Origin: Kaistia geumhonensis
GTDB lineage: Bacteria; Pseudomonadota; Alphaproteobacteria; Rhizobiales; Kaistiaceae
Reading direction: 5' to 3'
DNA length: 64,000 bases
Assembly: GCF_030815145.1 (NCBI RefSeq)
Contig: NZ_JAUSWJ010000001.1
Location: 1-64,000, forward strand
The position numbers and the translations under genes were made by a program. How positions within the stretch are numbered: the stretch's first letter is position 1; each line of letters starts with the position of its first letter. The notes beneath the pieces are model-generated. The model worked only from the letters and a program-made list of their open reading frames with translations. It did no database searches and had not been told where the DNA came from. This document shows positions 51,863-61,557 of the stretch, piece after piece.

Positions 51863-52239
51863 AGTTTCCCATATCCCCACCCCTGGGTCAGGCCGGCAGG
51901 CTCCGTCGCAACAGCGGCGGGGCCTTCGCCTTTTCAGTCCGCTGACGTCATCCGGTCGCGACTGCCGAACCGCGTGGAGCGCGTGAACCCGGCGGTAACC
52001 ATCGGCCGCCATCATCGCCGGAAACCTCGGGCTTCCGGCCGAACCCGTGACATGAAAGCGCCATACTGGCGTGAAAACGAAGCCGGAACGATGTGGGGCG
52101 CGCGTCGGGCGTGCTTTCGCGTTAGCATGTGCAGCAAAGCGGATGGTGATCCGCGAGAACCGATGTCGCGGTGCGGAGCGGGGCAGGCGCCTCGAAACCC
52201 TGGCGCAGCGCCGGTTCCAGCAATGAAGAGATCGGACTG
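51863..52239 (+). other. Gap of 377 bases between ldtR and ldtP
   Basis: No gene is supported here. GGCTCCG (51899-51905) can pair with CGGGGCC (51918-51924, one G-U pair), followed by TTCGCCTTTT, a weak terminator-like element for ldtR. The rest is GC-rich with a less GC-rich patch near 52060-52135, where the ldtP promoter may lie. The TTAAG words seen before ldtR do not recur. GAAGAGATCG before 52240 is the likely ribosome-binding site of ldtP. Confidence 0.5.
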
Positions 52240-53547
52240 ATGAGCGGTTCCTCCAAGCGTCCCTCCTTCGATGGCATGACTTCCGGGCTGCGCGGTCTTT
52301 CGCGGCGCAACATGCTGAAATTCCTCGCCGGTGGCGCGGCCGTGTCGGCGCTCGGCGCCGGCTCGGCCTTCGCGCAGGGCGTCGATCCGATCCAGCAGAT
52401 GCTGCAGAGCTCGTTCCAGGAGGCTTCGGACGGTTTCGATGCCGGCACGGGCGGCGTCGCCTCGGTGCGCACCAGCGAGCCGATCCTCTCGCCATCGACC
52501 TCGATGGCCGTCGAGGGTGCCATTGCTCGCTATAATGAAATCGTCGCTGCCGGCGGCTGGCCGCAGGTTCCGGGCGATCAGAAGCTGAGCCTCGGCATGC
52601 GCGATCCGGCCGTGGTGATCCTGCGCCAGCGCCTCACGGTCTCCGGCGATCTCGCGCCCGGCATTCCCTCGTCCGAGACCTTCGATTCCTATGTCGATGC
52701 TGCCCTGCGCCGGTTCCAGGCGCGGCACGGGCTGCCGGCCGACGGTGTGCTTGGCTTCGCGACGGTTGGCATGATGAACGTGCCGGCGGATGTTCGCCTG
52801 GCGCAGCTTCAGACCAATCTGGTGCGCCTCAAGGCCATGTCCGGCCCGCTCGGCGATCGCTACGTCATGGTCAACGTGCCGGCCGCCTCGATCGAGGTGG
52901 TGGAAGGGCTGCGGGTCATCTCGCGCCACACGGCGGTGGTCGGCAAGATCGACCGCGAGACGCCGATCCTTAACTCCAAGATCTATCGCATCAGCTTCAA
53001 CCCCTACTGGACGGTGCCGGCCTCGATCATCCGCAAGGACCTGATCCCGCTGATGCAGAAGCAGCCGGACTACCTGACCAAGAAGCATATCCGCATCTAC
53101 GACAATGCCGGCATCGAGGTGCCGCCCACGGCGATCGACTGGAACACCGACCAGGCGACCAAGGGCTATCTCTTCCGGCAGGATCCGGGCGATTTCAACT
53201 CGCTGGGCACCGTGCGCATCTCGTTCCACAACGACGAGGACGTCTACATGCACGACACGCCGCTGAAGGACATCTTCGGCAATGTCGAGCGCTTCGACTC
53301 GTCGGGTTGCGTGCGTGTGCAGAATGTTCGCCAGGTCATCGCCTGGCTGCTGCGCGATAATCCGGAGTTCCCGCGCTCGCGCATCGACGAGATCTTCAAG
53401 ACCGGCGAGCGGGTCGACGTGAACCTGAAGCCCGAGATTCCGGTCTATCTCGAATATATCACCGCCTGGGCGACCCCGGACGGCGCGGTCTATTTCCGCA
53501 ACGACATCTACAACCGCGACGGCGTCGGCCAGATCGCGTTGCAGTAG
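52240..53547 (+). CDS. ldtP: L,D-transpeptidase LdtP with Tat signal
   Basis: A 435-residue peptidoglycan cross-linking enzyme. A twin-arginine signal lies at residues 21-27 (SRRNMLK) followed by FLAGGAAVSALGAGSAFAQ. A peptidoglycan-binding helical domain follows (about 115-175: ILRQRLTVSGDLAPG, AALRRFQARHGLPADGVLG). The YkuD domain runs from about 200 to 400, with H338 in MHDTPLKD and the catalytic C357 in FDSSGCVRVQNV. ldtR lies upstream, as in related species. The start follows GAAGAGA. The tatABC genes in this window could export it. Confidence 0.93.
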   Translation: MSGSSKRPSFDGMTSGLRGLSRRNMLKFLAGGAAVSALGAGSAFAQGVDPIQQMLQSSFQEASDGFDAGTGGVASVRTSEPILSPSTSMAVEGAIARYNEIVAAGGWPQVPGDQKLSLGMRDPAVVILRQRLTVSGDLAPGIPSSETFDSYVDAALRRFQARHGLPADGVLGFATVGMMNVPADVRLAQLQTNLVRLKAMSGPLGDRYVMVNVPAASIEVVEGLRVISRHTAVVGKIDRETPILNSKIYRISFNPYWTVPASIIRKDLIPLMQKQPDYLTKKHIRIYDNAGIEVPPTAIDWNTDQATKGYLFRQDPGDFNSLGTVRISFHNDEDVYMHDTPLKDIFGNVERFDSSGCVRVQNVRQVIAWLLRDNPEFPRSRIDEIFKTGERVDVNLKPEIPVYLEYITAWATPDGAVYFRNDIYNRDGVGQIALQ

Positions 53548-53675
53548 GGCGCGCGTCGCCTTCGCACACCCACCATCGATAGGTTGGCGCCTTGGCGCCG
53601 ACCGCATGATATGGTACGTGCCGCCGTCCGGTGCGGCGCGTCCTTTCCGCCTGCCCGAGGAGAAGGAACATCGCC

Positions 53676-54980
53676 ATGTCGCTGATCGATAGCGCGCGCC
53701 CGGCCACCACGGCCGACTTCTTCAATCGCAGTCTCGCGGAGTCCGATCCCGAGATTGCCGATGCGATCGCGAAGGAGCTCGGTCGCCAGCAGGGCGATAT
53801 CGAGCTGATCGCTTCCGAGAACATCGTGTCCCGCGCCGTGCTCGAGGCGCAGGGCTCGATCATGACCAACAAATATGCCGAGGGTTATCCGGGCAAGCGC
53901 TACTACGGCGGCTGTGAATTCGTCGACATCGCCGAGACGCTGGCCATCGAGCGCGCCAAGAAGCTGTTCGGCGCCGGCTTCGCCAATGTGCAGCCGAATT
54001 CCGGCAGCCAGATGAACCAGGCGGTCTTCCTGGCGCTCCTGGAGCCGGGCGACACCTTCATGGGCCTCGACCTCGCGGCGGGCGGACACCTGACGCACGG
54101 GTCGTCGGTCAACATGTCCGGCAAGTGGTTCAAGGTGGCGCCCTATGGCGTGCGCCGCGAGGACCAGCTGCTCGACTATGAGGAGATCCAGAGGATCGCC
54201 GAGGAGTCGAAGCCGAAGCTGATCATCGCCGGCGGCACCGCCTATTCGCGCGTCTGGGATTTCAAGCGCTTCCGCGAGATCGCCGATTCGGTCGGCGCCT
54301 ATCTCATGGTCGACATGGCGCATTTCTCCGGCCTCGTCGCCGGCGGCGTGCATCCCTCGCCGATGCCCTATGCGCATGTCGTGACCTCGACGACGCACAA
54401 GTCGCTGCGCGGTCCGCGGGGCGGCCTCATCCTCACCAATGACGAGGCGATCGCCAAGAAGATCAACTCGGCCGTCTTCCCGGGCCTCCAGGGCGGGCCG
54501 CTGATGCATGTGATCGCCGCCAAGGCGGTGGCCTTCGGCGAGGCGCTGCGTCCCGACTTCAAGATCTACGCGAAGAACGTCGTCGAAAACGCTCGTGCGC
54601 TTGCGGAAACGTTGCGCGCTGCCGGCTTCGACATCGTCTCGGGCGGCACCGATAACCACCTGATGCTGGTCGATCTTCGTCCGAAGGGCCTGCGCGGCAA
54701 CATCTCCGAGAAGGCGCTCGTGCGCGCCGGGCTCACCTGCAACAAGAACGGCATTCCCTATGATCCGGAGAAGCCGTTCGTGACCTCGGGAATCCGTCTC
54801 GGCACGCCGGCGGCGACCACCCGCGGCTTCGGCGTCGCCGAGTTCCAGGAGGTCGGCCGTCTGATCGCCGAGGTGCTGGGCGCGGTCGCCCAGTCCGAGG
54901 ACGGCAGCGCGCCGCTCGTCGAGGCGTCGGTCAAGGAGCGTGTCCACGCGCTCACCGATCGCTTCCCGATCTATTCCTGA
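53676..54980 (+). CDS. glyA: Serine hydroxymethyltransferase
   Basis: GlyA, 434 residues, interconverts Ser and Gly with tetrahydrofolate. The PLP lysine is in [18 protein letters not shown], and [31 protein letters not shown] and [13 protein letters not shown] are diagnostic. ATG 53676 follows GAGGAGAAGGA. The upstream gap carries a repeated TTGGCGCC (53584-53591 and 53592-53599). A TTGGCG and a TGATAT 17 bases later make a weak promoter candidate. No glycine riboswitch pattern was seen. Confidence 0.97.
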   Translation: MSLIDSARPATTADFFNRSLAESDPEIADAIAKELGRQQGDIELIASENIVSRAVLEAQGSIMTNKYAEGYPGKRYYGGCEFVDIAETLAIERAKKLFGAGFANVQPNSGSQMNQAVFLALLEPGDTFMGLDLAAGGHLTHGSSVNMSGKWFKVAPYGVRREDQLLDYEEIQRIAEESKPKLIIAGGTAYSRVWDFKRFREIADSVGAYLMVDMAHFSGLVAGGVHPSPMPYAHVVTSTTHKSLRGPRGGLILTNDEAIAKKINSAVFPGLQGGPLMHVIAAKAVAFGEALRPDFKIYAKNVVENARALAETLRAAGFDIVSGGTDNHLMLVDLRPKGLRGNISEKALVRAGLTCNKNGIPYDPEKPFVTSGIRLGTPAATTRGFGVAEFQEVGRLIAEVLGAVAQSEDGSAPLVEASVKERVHALTDRFPIYS

Positions 54981-54992
54981 CGAAAGTCCGCC

Positions 54993-55469
54993 ATGCGCTG
55001 TCCCTATTGCGGAAGCGACGATACGCAGGTCAAGGATTCGCGTCCGTCGGAGGACAGCAACTCGATCCGCCGCCGCCGGGTCTGCACGACCTGCGGCGGC
55101 CGTTTCACGACCTTCGAGCGCGTCCAGCTGCGTGAGCTGACCGTGCTCAAGAAGAGCGGGCGCCGCGTTCCCTTCGATCGCGACAAGCTGATGCGCTCGG
55201 TGGAGATCGCGCTCAGGAAACGTCCGGTCGAGCCGGAGCGGGTCGAGCGGATGATCAACGGCGTGGTCCGCCAGCTCGAGAGCAGCGGCGAGAGCGAAGT
55301 CAATTCCGACCAGATCGGCGTGCTGGTCATGGAGGGATTGAAAGGGCTCGACGACGTTGCCTATGTGAGATTCGCCTCGGTCTACCGGAACTTCCGCGAG
55401 GCGAAGGATTTCTCGACCGTCCTCAGCGAACTCGCGTCGCCGGAGCCGGTGGAACTCGATCGGAAATAG
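54993..55469 (+). CDS. nrdR: Transcriptional repressor NrdR
   Basis: NrdR, 158 residues, represses ribonucleotide reductase genes in response to ATP/dATP. A zinc ribbon [18 protein letters not shown] with C3, C6 and [13 protein letters not shown] (second Cys pair) precedes the ATP-cone, [20 protein letters not shown]. It lies 12 bases after glyA and 39 before ribD, the common arrangement. No NrdR box was looked for successfully in this window, and no reductase gene is present. Confidence 0.97.
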   Translation: MRCPYCGSDDTQVKDSRPSEDSNSIRRRRVCTTCGGRFTTFERVQLRELTVLKKSGRRVPFDRDKLMRSVEIALRKRPVEPERVERMINGVVRQLESSGESEVNSDQIGVLVMEGLKGLDDVAYVRFASVYRNFREAKDFSTVLSELASPEPVELDRK

Positions 55470-55508
55470 TCGCGACGCCGCGGCCCGCGTGCCGTCGCCG
55501 GGGGCAGC

Positions 55509-56648
55509 ATGACGGACGCGGCGCGGCTCACGAGCGATCCCGAGACCGATCGGCGGCTGATGGCGGCTGCCCTGCGGCATGGGCGGCGCAACCAGGGCCG
55601 CACCCACCCAGCCCCGTCTGTCGGCGCGCTCGTCGTTCGTTTCGACAGCGGCCAGCCTGTCGTCGTTGGCCGCGGCGTGACATCGCCGGCCGGGCTCACG
55701 CCTGCCACCGTCGCGGCGCTCACCGAGGCCGGCGAGGCAGCGCGGGGCGCAACCTTCTACACGACGCTCGAGCCGATGATGCGCCACGGCGACGGCTATT
55801 CCGAAACCGATGCGTTGATCGCGGCGGGTGTCACGCGCCTCGTCTCCGCGATGGACGACCCCGATCCGCGCCGGACCCGATCCGGCTATGCGCGGCTGCG
55901 CGAGGCGGGGATCGATGTGACCGCCGGCGTGCTCGGCGAGGAGGCGCGCCGCGCCCATGCCGGCTTCGTCAGCGTCGTGCGCGACGGCCGGCCGCATGTC
56001 ACGCTGAAGCTGGCCGTTTCGGCCGACGGCATGATCGGGCGCAAGAGCGGCGAGCGGATGCTCGTTTCCGGGCCCGAGGCCTTTCGCCGCCTGCAGATGT
56101 TGAGGATCGAGAGCGACGCCTCGCTGATCGGCATCGAAACGGCGCTCGTCCACGATCCGAGCCTCGCGGTTCGCGTCCCGGGCCTGCGCCATCTCTCGCC
56201 GATCCGCATCGTGCTCGACGCCGATGCCCGGCTCGCTCCGGGCTCGGCGCTCGTCGCTGGCGCGCACGAGGTGCCGCTCTGGCTGTTCGTCGGCCCGGAA
56301 GCGCCGCCCTCGGCCGTCGCGCGGCTCGAGGAGGCGGGTGTGACCGTCCTGACGGTCGGCACCGGGAGCGGCGGTCTCGATATCAGGGCCGTCATGCGCC
56401 ATCTCGCCGAGCGCGGCATCACGCGGCTCCTGGTCGAGGGCGGCGCCCGCATCGCGGCGAGTTTCGTGGGGCAGGGGCTGGCCGACGAGGTCGTGCTGTT
56501 CCGCGCGCCGGTTGTGATCGGCCCGGATGGCGTGCGGGCGCTCGCCGGAGGAGCCCTCTCCGCCATCGAGCGCAGCCCGCGCTATCGCATCGTCGAGGAC
56601 GTTTCGCTCGGCGAGGACCGCCTGATCCGCTTCGAAAGGACCACCTGA
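55509..56648 (+). CDS. ribD: RibD with degenerate deaminase and intact-looking reductase domain
   Basis: RibD normally performs two steps of riboflavin synthesis: an N-terminal zinc deaminase and a C-terminal NADPH reductase. This 379-residue protein keeps the fold landmarks of the deaminase (HPAPSVGALVV, TLEPMMRHG, DALIAAGVTRLV) but the HAE motif is P65-A66-T67 and the two zinc Cys are M90 and E99, so metal and catalytic Glu are gone. The reductase part is well kept: TLKLAVSADGMIGRKSGE, SDASLIGIETALVHDPSL and RLLVEGGARIAASF. It is two bases from ribE. It probably works as a reductase only, as plant PyrR does. Confidence 0.9.
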   Translation: MTDAARLTSDPETDRRLMAAALRHGRRNQGRTHPAPSVGALVVRFDSGQPVVVGRGVTSPAGLTPATVAALTEAGEAARGATFYTTLEPMMRHGDGYSETDALIAAGVTRLVSAMDDPDPRRTRSGYARLREAGIDVTAGVLGEEARRAHAGFVSVVRDGRPHVTLKLAVSADGMIGRKSGERMLVSGPEAFRRLQMLRIESDASLIGIETALVHDPSLAVRVPGLRHLSPIRIVLDADARLAPGSALVAGAHEVPLWLFVGPEAPPSAVARLEEAGVTVLTVGTGSGGLDIRAVMRHLAERGITRLLVEGGARIAASFVGQGLADEVVLFRAPVVIGPDGVRALAGGALSAIERSPRYRIVEDVSLGEDRLIRFERTT

Positions 56649-56650
56649 CC

Positions 56651-57259
56651 ATGTTCACCGGGATCATCACCGATGTCGGCACCGTGACCGCCGTCGAGCG
56701 GCGCAACGACGTGCACCGCATCACCATCGACAGCGTCTACGACCCGGCGACGATCGCCATCGGCGCCTCGATCGCCTGCGCGGGCGTTTGCCTCACCGTG
56801 ATCTCGCTCGATCCGAAGGCCGAGGGCGGCACGCGTTTCGACGTCGAGGCGGCGCCGGAGACGCTGGCACTCACCGAGGTCGCGAAATGGGACGCCGGCA
56901 CGCGCATCAATCTGGAGCGCTCGCTGAAGATCGGCGACGAGCTCGGCGGCCATATGGTGTCCGGCCATGTGGATGCGCTGGCCACGATCGTCGCCCGCGA
57001 GGATCTCGGCGAGACGACCCGTTTCGTCTTCGAGGTACCGCATGCCTATGCCCGCTTCATCGCCACCAAGGGCTCGGTGGCGCTGGACGGCACGTCGCTC
57101 ACGGTCAACTGGGTCGACGGCGATCGCTTCTCGGTCCTGCTCATCCCGCACACGCTTCAGGCCGACGTGACGACCTGGGGCGCGCGCCAGATCGGCGACC
57201 GCGTGCATCTCGAGGTCGACCAGATGGCCCGCTATGTCGCGCGTCTCAACGAGGCCTGA
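56651..57259 (+). CDS. ribE: Riboflavin synthase alpha chain
   Basis: Riboflavin synthase, 202 residues, makes riboflavin from two lumazine molecules. Both lumazine-binding repeats are visible: MFTGIITDVGTVTAVERRND and ACAGVCLTVISLD in the first; GHMVSGHVDALATIVARED and LDGTSLTVNWVDGDRFSVLL in the second. The ribE symbol follows common usage (ribC in E. coli). It starts two bases after ribD and converges with the cysteine hydrolase gene (12 bases between stops). Confidence 0.96.
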   Translation: MFTGIITDVGTVTAVERRNDVHRITIDSVYDPATIAIGASIACAGVCLTVISLDPKAEGGTRFDVEAAPETLALTEVAKWDAGTRINLERSLKIGDELGGHMVSGHVDALATIVAREDLGETTRFVFEVPHAYARFIATKGSVALDGTSLTVNWVDGDRFSVLLIPHTLQADVTTWGARQIGDRVHLEVDQMARYVARLNEA

Positions 57260-57271
57260 CCGCCGCCGCCT

Positions 57272-57970
57272 TCACAGGGAGACAGGCAGGGGGTTCTCGA
57301 TGAAGCCGATCACCTCGTCCGTCGACATCACGTCGGCGAAGATGGTCACCATGTTGGTGAGCGAGGCGTTGTGGTCGGCGTCGTTCAGCGCCGAGGTCGC
57401 GTCCGAGGTGAAGATCACCCGGTAGTTCATCTGCATCGCGTCGCGGGCCGTCGATTCGCAGCAGCAATTCGTCACGGTGCCCGAGATGATGAGCGTGTCG
57501 ATGCCGCGCTCGGCGAGGATCGACTGCAGCGGCGAGGCGCCCGGCGCGAAGCAGGAATAGCGGTTCTTGTCCATGACGATGTCGCCCTCCGCGACCTCGA
57601 TCCCGGCGTAGATCTCGCGGCCATGGGTGCCGGGGCGCAGGATCGCCTTCACATTGTCCGACCGGCGCTTGTCGCAGAAATAGCCGAGCCAGATGGTCCA
57701 GCGCTCCTCGACATCGGCGTCGAGCGACATGCGCGTGAAGATGTTGAGCCCGCCCCTGGCGCGCATCGCGGACGAGATGCGGTTGATGTTGTCGACCGTG
57801 TCGCGCGAAAGCGGCACCTCCAGCTCGGCTCCCTCCTCGAGGAACGCGTTCTGCATGTCGATCACGAGATGCGCCGTCCGGGCCGGATCGATATCCGAGA
57901 AGACGTGATCGACGCCGCGCCAGGCGCGCACGGTCTCCAGCGCCTGGTCGATATTCACGATGTGCGGCAT
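57272..57970 (-). CDS. Isochorismatase-family cysteine hydrolase
   Basis: A 232-residue hydrolase with the Asp-Lys-Cys triad of the isochorismatase fold: Asp in HLVIDMQNAFL, Lys in IVMDKNRYSCFAPG, and Cys in GTVTNCCCESTARDAM. ATG 57970 was taken as start because MPHIVNIDQALETV reads well; an upstream start at 57994 is less likely. Relatives include biuret, ureidoacrylate and nicotinamide amidohydrolases, so the substrate is open. It stands on the opposite strand inside the riboflavin cluster, between ribE and ribH. Confidence 0.88.
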   Translation of the reverse strand: MPHIVNIDQALETVRAWRGVDHVFSDIDPARTAHLVIDMQNAFLEEGAELEVPLSRDTVDNINRISSAMRARGGLNIFTRMSLDADVEERWTIWLGYFCDKRRSDNVKAILRPGTHGREIYAGIEVAEGDIVMDKNRYSCFAPGASPLQSILAERGIDTLIISGTVTNCCCESTARDAMQMNYRVIFTSDATSALNDADHNASLTNMVTIFADVMSTDEVIGFIENPLPVSL

Positions 57971-58228
57971 GGGCAGTCCTCGTCGGCACGTCAACTTCGG
58001 GAGGGCGAAGCGGCAGTTTCGGAAGCCGCCCGGACGGGCGCAAGCCTCATGATGCGGCGCTGCGAGCCGCCGTCATGGGCAGCGCGCGAATGCGGCGGGC
58101 GGGCCGGGCGGATTGCGATCACGGCCGGCGGCGCGGCATGGCGCGCGCGCCGTGCCTTTTCGCTTTACACTGCCGGAGGCGCATGGTTCACCTGCCGCCC
58201 GATCCCGACCAGCAAGGCCATTTCCGAC

Positions 58229-58681
58229 ATGAGCGACGCTGCCCCCCATCTCCTCGTCATCGAGGCCCGCTTCTACGAGGATATCGCCGATGCGCTCTTC
58301 GAGGGCGCGAGCCAGGCCCTCACGAAGGCCGGCGCCACCTTCGAGCGCATCTCCGTTCCGGGCGTGCTGGAGATTCCCGCCGCGCTTTCGATGGCGCTGG
58401 CGGCCATGGAGGACGGCGAGGCCGATTACGACGGCTTCGTCGTGCTCGGCACTGTGATCCGCGGCGAGACCACGCATTACGACATCGTCGCCAACGAATC
58501 GGCCCGCGCCATCATGGACATGGCGGTGATCGAGGCGCTGGCCGTCGGCAACGGCATCCTGACGGTCGAGAACGACGAGCAGGCCTGGGCCCGCGCCAAG
58601 GCGAGCGACAAGAACAAGGGTGGCGCGGCGGCCGACGCGGCGCTGACCATGATCGCGCTCCGCAAGAAATTCGGGCTCTGA
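58229..58681 (+). CDS. ribH: 6,7-dimethyl-8-ribityllumazine synthase
   Basis: Lumazine synthase, 150 residues. It condenses the RibD product with a four-carbon phosphate to give lumazine. Diagnostic segments: [53 protein letters not shown] and [11 protein letters not shown]. The 258-base gap upstream, shared with the divergent hydrolase gene, shows no firm promoter. nusB starts one base after the stop, so the pair is co-transcribed. Confidence 0.96.
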   Translation: MSDAAPHLLVIEARFYEDIADALFEGASQALTKAGATFERISVPGVLEIPAALSMALAAMEDGEADYDGFVVLGTVIRGETTHYDIVANESARAIMDMAVIEALAVGNGILTVENDEQAWARAKASDKNKGGAAADAALTMIALRKKFGL

Positions 58682-58682
58682 C

Positions 58683-59213
58683 ATGCCGCCAGCCGACAAG
58701 GCGCCAGCCTCGGGGCCGGTTCCCCGCATGATCCGGCCCGCCAACCAGCGGGGCGTCGCGCGCCTCGCCGCGGTGCAGGCGCTCTACCAGATGGATGTCG
58801 GCGGCGCCTCGCTCACCGAGGTCGTCGCCGAGTTCGAGAATTTCCGCCTCGGGAAGGAAGTGGACGGCGAGCAGTATCGCAACGCCGACGCCGCCTTCTT
58901 CCGCGACATCATCGCCGGCGTCGTCCGCGAGCAGCGCAATCTCGACCCGGTGATCCACACCTCGCTTTCGGCAGACTGGCCGCTGTCGCGCATCGATGTG
59001 ACGCTGCGCGCCATCCTGCGCTGCGGCGCCTATGAGCTCGTCGGGCGCAAGGATGTGCCGGGCAAGGTCGTGATCACCGAATATGTCGATGTCGCGCGCG
59101 CCTTCTTCGGCGACGGCGACGAGTTGCGGCTGGTGAATGCCGTGCTCGACACGACCGCCCGCCGCCTGCGACCGGCCGAGTTCGAAGGCGACAGCCGGGG
59201 CCGAAATGGCTGA
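58683..59213 (+). CDS. nusB: Transcription antitermination factor NusB
   Basis: NusB, 176 residues, slightly longer than E. coli NusB. The basic N-terminal part [19 protein letters not shown] and the C-terminal [20 protein letters not shown] with [20 protein letters not shown] are characteristic. NusB with S10 binds boxA RNA to prevent early termination of rRNA transcripts. It overlaps thiL by 8 bases. Confidence 0.96.
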   Translation: MPPADKAPASGPVPRMIRPANQRGVARLAAVQALYQMDVGGASLTEVVAEFENFRLGKEVDGEQYRNADAAFFRDIIAGVVREQRNLDPVIHTSLSADWPLSRIDVTLRAILRCGAYELVGRKDVPGKVVITEYVDVARAFFGDGDELRLVNAVLDTTARRLRPAEFEGDSRGRNG

Positions 59214-60201
59214 GGATGCGGCGCGGCCGGGCGAGTTCGATCTGATCGCCCGCTACCTGCGACCGCTGGCGGACGATCCCGCCGCGCTGAATCTCACCGA
59301 CGACGCGGCGGCCTTCGTGCCGCCGCCCGGCCAGACACTGGTCCTCACCAAGGACATGGTGGCGGCCGGCGTTCACTTCTTTCCCGACGACCCTGCCGTC
59401 TCGATAGCCCGCAAGGCGCTTCGGGTCAATCTGTCCGATCTCGCGGCGAAGGGCGCGCGGCCTGTCGGCTATCTGCTCGGCCTCGCTCTGCCGGGCGATT
59501 GGACCCCCGCATGGATGGCCGATTTCGCGGCCGGGCTCGCCGGCGACCAATCCGCCTACGGCATCCCGCTTCTCGGCGGCGACACCGTTCGCGCGGCCGG
59601 CGGGCTCACGCTGTCGATCACGGCCATCGGCGCCGTGCCGGATGGCGGCATGGTGCGCCGCGCCGGCGCGCGGGCGGGCGATGCCCTCTATGTCAGCGGC
59701 ACGATCGGCGACGCTGCGCTCGGCCTCCGCCTGCGCCTCGGCACCATCGACGGCACGGCCGCCGGGGAGGGGAAGGCGCATCTTCTCGACCGCTATCTCC
59801 ATCCGCGGCCACGTCTCGCCCTCGCCGAGGCGGTGCGGCTGCACGCCCATGCCGCGCTCGACGTGTCGGACGGGCTCGTCGGAGATCTCGGCCATATGCT
59901 GAAGGCCTCCGGCGTCGGCGCGCGGCTGGAGGCGGATCGCGTACCGCTCTCGGATGCGGCGCGTGCGCTTGTCGGCGCCGATCCTTCGGCGCTCGTGAGC
60001 ATCCTCTCCGGCGGCGACGACTACGAGATCCTCGCCGCCGTGCCGCCCGACCGCGCTGCCGCCTTCGAGGCCGAGGCGGGGGCGGTCGGCGTTCCCGTCA
60101 CCCGCATTGGCACCATCCTCGCGGAGCCGGGCCCGCCGCAGGTGGTCGACGGCGAGGGACGGATCATCCATCTCGCGAGGGCGTCGCATGACCACTTCTG
60201 A
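59206..60201 (+). CDS. thiL: Thiamine-monophosphate kinase
   Basis: ThiL, 331 residues, phosphorylates thiamine monophosphate to the active diphosphate. Start ATG 59206 overlaps nusB ([18 protein letters not shown]). Metal- and ATP-binding segments [39 protein letters not shown] and [14 protein letters not shown] are intact, as is the late [16 protein letters not shown] and GGDDYEIL. Its end overlaps the next MFS gene by 14 bases. Confidence 0.95.
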   Translation: MAEDAARPGEFDLIARYLRPLADDPAALNLTDDAAAFVPPPGQTLVLTKDMVAAGVHFFPDDPAVSIARKALRVNLSDLAAKGARPVGYLLGLALPGDWTPAWMADFAAGLAGDQSAYGIPLLGGDTVRAAGGLTLSITAIGAVPDGGMVRRAGARAGDALYVSGTIGDAALGLRLRLGTIDGTAAGEGKAHLLDRYLHPRPRLALAEAVRLHAHAALDVSDGLVGDLGHMLKASGVGARLEADRVPLSDAARALVGADPSALVSILSGGDDYEILAAVPPDRAAAFEAEAGAVGVPVTRIGTILAEPGPPQVVDGEGRIIHLARASHDHF

Positions 60202-61420
60202 GCCGCTGGAAGGCGCCGCGCTCGACGCCGCGGTGAAGCGCAACGCCATCGTGCTGACGGCGGCGACCGCGTTCGGCGGCTCGATGATGCCGATCGCCGT
60301 CGCCTTCGGCGGCCTCGCCGGCGTCTATCTGCTCGGTCCCGACAAGTCGCTCGCGACCGTGCCGGTGACGGCGCTGACGCTCGGCTCGGCCGTCGCCACC
60401 ATCCCCGCGGCGATCCTGATGGCGCGCATCGGCCGGCGGGCCGGCCTCGTCCTCGGCGCTGTTCCCGGCATCCTCGGCGGCGTGCTCACGGCGCTCGCCA
60501 TCGTCGCGGGCTCGTTCTGGCTGTTCGCCGCGGCCTCGATCCTGATCGGTGCGTCCGCCGCCTTCGGGCAGCAATATCGCTTCGCGGCCGTCGATGCCGG
60601 CACCGAGATGGCGCGGAGCCGTGCGCTCGGCCTCGTGATGGCCGGTGGTATCCTCGCGGCCGTCATCGGTCCGCAGGCCGCCATCCTGACCCGCGATCTC
60701 TTCAGCCCCATTCCCTTCGCCGGCGCCTATGCCTCCATCGCCGTGCTCGCCGTCGTGGGTGCGCTGATCGTCAGCCGCGTGCGCGATCTCGTGCCGCCGC
60801 GCCCGCGCGGAAGCAGTCACGATCGCGGCCGGCCGCTCCTCGTGATCATGCGCCAGCCGCGCTTCATCGCTGCCGTGCTGTGCGGCATGGCCTCCTATGC
60901 CATGATGAGCCTCGTGATGACCGCCGCGCCGATCGCGATGGTGGGCTGCGGGCTGACGCAGGACGACGCCGCCCTCGGCATCCAGTGGCATGTCCTCGCG
61001 ATGTTCGCGCCGAGCTACTTCACCGGTCGCCTCATCGAACGCTTTGGCAAGAATGCCATCGTGATCGCCGGCCTTCTCATCCTCTGCGCCTGCTCGGTCG
61101 TGGCGATCGCCGGCATCACGCTCGCGCATTTCTGGATCGCGCTCGTCCTGCTCGGCATCGGCTGGAATTTCGGCTTCGTCGGCGCGACGGCGATGCTCAC
61201 CGAGACCTATCGTCCGGAGGAGCGCGGGCGCGTCCAGGGCCTCAACGACTTCCTCATCTTCGCGATGTCGGCGCTGGCCTCGTTCTTTGCCGGGGTGCTG
61301 ATCGGCGGTCCGGGATGGATCGCGGTGAACAGCATCGTCTTCCCAACGGTCGCGCTCGCGCTCGCCGCGCTGGCGCTCGCCTCGCTGGCCCGCGGGACAA
61401 TCGCTCGGCCTTCCCCTTGA
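60188..61420 (+). CDS. MFS transporter, unknown substrate
   Basis: A 410-residue protein with about 12 membrane helices. Motif A-like MARIGRRAGLVLGAVPGILG follows helix 2, and the second-half equivalent is RLIERFGKNAIVIAGLLIL. Segments such as IGASAAFGQQYRFAAVDAG are shared with a common proteobacterial MFS subgroup whose substrates I do not know. It starts inside thiL, so it is likely translated from the ribH-nusB-thiL transcript; a link to vitamin traffic is a guess only. Confidence 0.87.
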   Translation: MTTSEPLEGAALDAAVKRNAIVLTAATAFGGSMMPIAVAFGGLAGVYLLGPDKSLATVPVTALTLGSAVATIPAAILMARIGRRAGLVLGAVPGILGGVLTALAIVAGSFWLFAAASILIGASAAFGQQYRFAAVDAGTEMARSRALGLVMAGGILAAVIGPQAAILTRDLFSPIPFAGAYASIAVLAVVGALIVSRVRDLVPPRPRGSSHDRGRPLLVIMRQPRFIAAVLCGMASYAMMSLVMTAAPIAMVGCGLTQDDAALGIQWHVLAMFAPSYFTGRLIERFGKNAIVIAGLLILCACSVVAIAGITLAHFWIALVLLGIGWNFGFVGATAMLTETYRPEERGRVQGLNDFLIFAMSALASFFAGVLIGGPGWIAVNSIVFPTVALALAALALASLARGTIARPSP

Positions 61421-61557
61421 CCGCCGCCCAAACCCGTTCTCAACTCTAGTTCCGCTGGGAAAGAGACGGGAGGAACGGTGCTCTTCCCCGGCATTCGAAG
61501 CCGGCCCGGCGCGCCTGCGTCGGCATAATCTAGGCCGGACAGGGGAGGGAAGAGGAC

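Noticed and set aside
53584-53599. Tandem TTGGCGCC repeat before glyA as an operator
   Set aside because: Two copies of a GC-rich 8-mer can arise by chance in such DNA, and no regulator site with this word is known to me. Mentioned under glyA only.
53548-53675. Glycine or SAM riboswitch upstream of glyA
   Set aside because: The gap is only 128 bases and no conserved aptamer core could be recognised.
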